A stretch of 6,229 nucleotides of DNA from Bacteroidota bacterium (GTDB lineage: Bacteria; Bacteroidota; Ignavibacteria; Kryptoniales; JAKASW01), in the NCBI GenBank assembly GCA_021789755.1, contig JAJYJD010000213.1, positions 1 to 6,229 of the forward strand, in the 5' to 3' direction. Within the stretch, counting starts at the first letter, position 1, and every line of letters starts with the position of its first letter. Below the pieces are notes generated by a model. The model saw only the letters and a list, made by a program, of their open reading frames with translations, was not told the DNA's origin and searched no databases. A program made the position numbers and the translations under genes. This document shows positions 5,224 to 6,229 of the stretch, one piece after another.

Positions 5224-6229
5224 TCATGGCGCTTTCTTTCCAAAACCGACGCGGGACATCGCCCCCCAACTCTTTACTCCGCGGAGGTAATCCCAGGTGG
5301 CTTTTACCCTCCACCAGGCAGTCAACTGCCGGTAACCGAAATTCTCCAGGACTCCGAAAAGCAGGAGCTTCATTAAATCGCCGGGTTTCGGATATCTGTG
5401 GAAAGAGTACTCTTCAAGGAGCACTGCCCCGACCGAGAGAAAAATTCCATAGACTATTGCGAGGAGAAGGAATACGAGAAAGAACGTGACATCGACTCCT
5501 CCGAGCGCGAAGGAGAACAACACGAACACGACGCCCGTCGCTTCGACGACAGGACCCGCAAGCTCGAAAAGCAGAAAATACGGAAGCGCAACCAGTCCCA
5601 CGGAACCATATTCCGATCTAAACAACATGTCCTTGTGCATTTTGAGCGTTTCGATGAGTCCACGGTGCCATCTGTTCCTCTGTCGCGCGAGTACCTTCAG
5701 AGACGACGGGGCTTCGGTCCAGCAGACCGGATCGGGAACAAATGCAACCATGTAGTCTTTCTTTTCTCGTCGCATGAGTTTGTGAAGGCGCACAACCAGT
5801 TCCATATCTTCTCCGACGGTGTTCGTGTTGTAACCCCCTGCTTCGATAACTGCGCTCCTTTTGAAAAGGCCGAACGCACCCGATATCACGAGGAGAGCAT
5901 TGAGTCCGGTCCATCCCATCCGGCCCGAGAGAAATGCACGCAGGTATTCGACGACCTGGAACACGGGGATCCACTTCTTCGACAGGCGGATTTCGCGCAC
6001 ATGTCCTCTGTCTACTTCGCAGCCGTTGACAATTCTGACGATTCCGCCCGTTGCGACCATCTCTTTCGGATGTTCGAGAAAAGGTTTGACAACCCTGAGC
6101 AGGGCGTCGGACTCGAGAAGCGAATCAGCATCGATGCAGCAGACCAGCGGATATCTTGCCGCGTTGATGCCGGCATTCAGGGCGTCCGCCTTGCCGCCAT
6201 TTTCCTTGTCCACGACCAGAAGCCTGTTG
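5224..6229 (-). CDS. Membrane-bound processive family 2 glycosyltransferase, C-terminal 334 residues (5' end outside the window)
   Basis: A polysaccharide synthase of the PgaC/IcaA-cellulose synthase type, expected to polymerise a beta-linked sugar from UDP-sugar and pass it through the inner membrane. Counting from the valine codon at 6213: GGKADALNAG (6-15), the metal-binding DAD (28-30), the acceptor-site GED (134-136) and the QRNRW signature of processive enzymes (178-182). Hydrophobic stretches near 203-235 and 241-265 are membrane helices, and an amphipathic or shorter one lies near 281-300. The frame remains open to the window edge (NRLLV precedes the valine), so the GTG at 6213 is not a start; the N-terminal membrane segment and first catalytic aspartates are missing. 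The sugar cannot be assigned; poly-N-acetylglucosamine is one possibility. It is the first visible gene of the minus-strand cluster. Confidence 0.9.
   Translation of the reverse strand, partial: NRLLVVDKENGGKADALNAGINAARYPLVCCIDADSLLESDALLRVVKPFLEHPKEMVATGGIVRIVNGCEVDRGHVREIRLSKKWIPVFQVVEYLRAFLSGRMGWTGLNALLVISGAFGLFKRSAVIEAGGYNTNTVGEDMELVVRLHKLMRREKKDYMVAFVPDPVCWTEAPSSLKVLARQRNRWHRGLIETLKMHKDMLFRSEYGSVGLVALPYFLLFELAGPVVEATGVVFVLFSFALGGVDVTFFLVFLLLAIVYGIFLSVGAVLLEEYSFHRYPKPGDLMKLLLFGVLENFGYRQLTAWWRVKATWDYLRGVKSWGAMSRVGFGKKAP

Noticed and set aside
5618..5974. A 118-residue minus-strand frame inside the membrane glycosyltransferase
   Set aside because: It is out of frame with the GED and QRNRW motifs and shows no family signature.

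Overview
The window reads as a bacterial chromosome segment, most plausibly from the Bacteroidota/Ignavibacteriota/Chlorobiota assemblage. The evidence is indirect: the Fmt protein has the Bacteroidota-style AFRILP segment in place of the proteobacterial AYGLILP, the rhodanese has a CNIGG-LLPL segment typical of that group, and most starts have weak or no Shine-Dalgarno. A genus cannot be named from the sequence alone. All genes are on the minus strand except one small zinc-ribbon gene, so the text below follows minus-strand transcription, from right to left.

Right part (6229 to about 3370): an envelope-polysaccharide and signalling block. It starts with the C-terminal 334 residues of a membrane-bound processive family 2 glycosyltransferase (5' end outside the window). 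Next come an HD-superfamily predicted hydrolase (COG2316-like) and a stand-alone, degenerate receiver-like protein whose ATG overlaps the HD stop codon (TAATG), then a second, soluble family 2 glycosyltransferase. Close spacing and the shared strand suggest one operon. The two small putative signalling proteins lie between the two sugar transferases.

Middle (about 3300 to 1378): a single-domain rhodanese, then fmt (methionyl-tRNA formyltransferase). A small FmdB-type zinc-ribbon gene points the opposite way and ends exactly where fmt ends. It is followed by an initiator tRNA-fMet gene with its own promoter and a clear intrinsic terminator. The enzyme that formylates the initiator and the initiator tRNA itself thus lie within about 500 bp, on the same strand. 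The 197 bp between the tRNA and the zinc-ribbon gene hold two divergent sigma70-like promoters and nothing else recognisable.

Left part (1255 to 1): the first 418 codons of a fused restriction-modification enzyme (type IIG, Eco57I-like). It has an N-terminal PD-(D/E)xK nuclease signature and, at the window edge, the AdoMet-binding motif of an N6-adenine DNA methyltransferase. It lies directly downstream of the tRNA gene, a common place for accessory defence genes. No CRISPR array, insertion sequence, phage gene or long repeat was seen. The rest is largely housekeeping or ordinary accessory material; the HD/receiver pair inside the glycosyltransferase operon is the least explained part.
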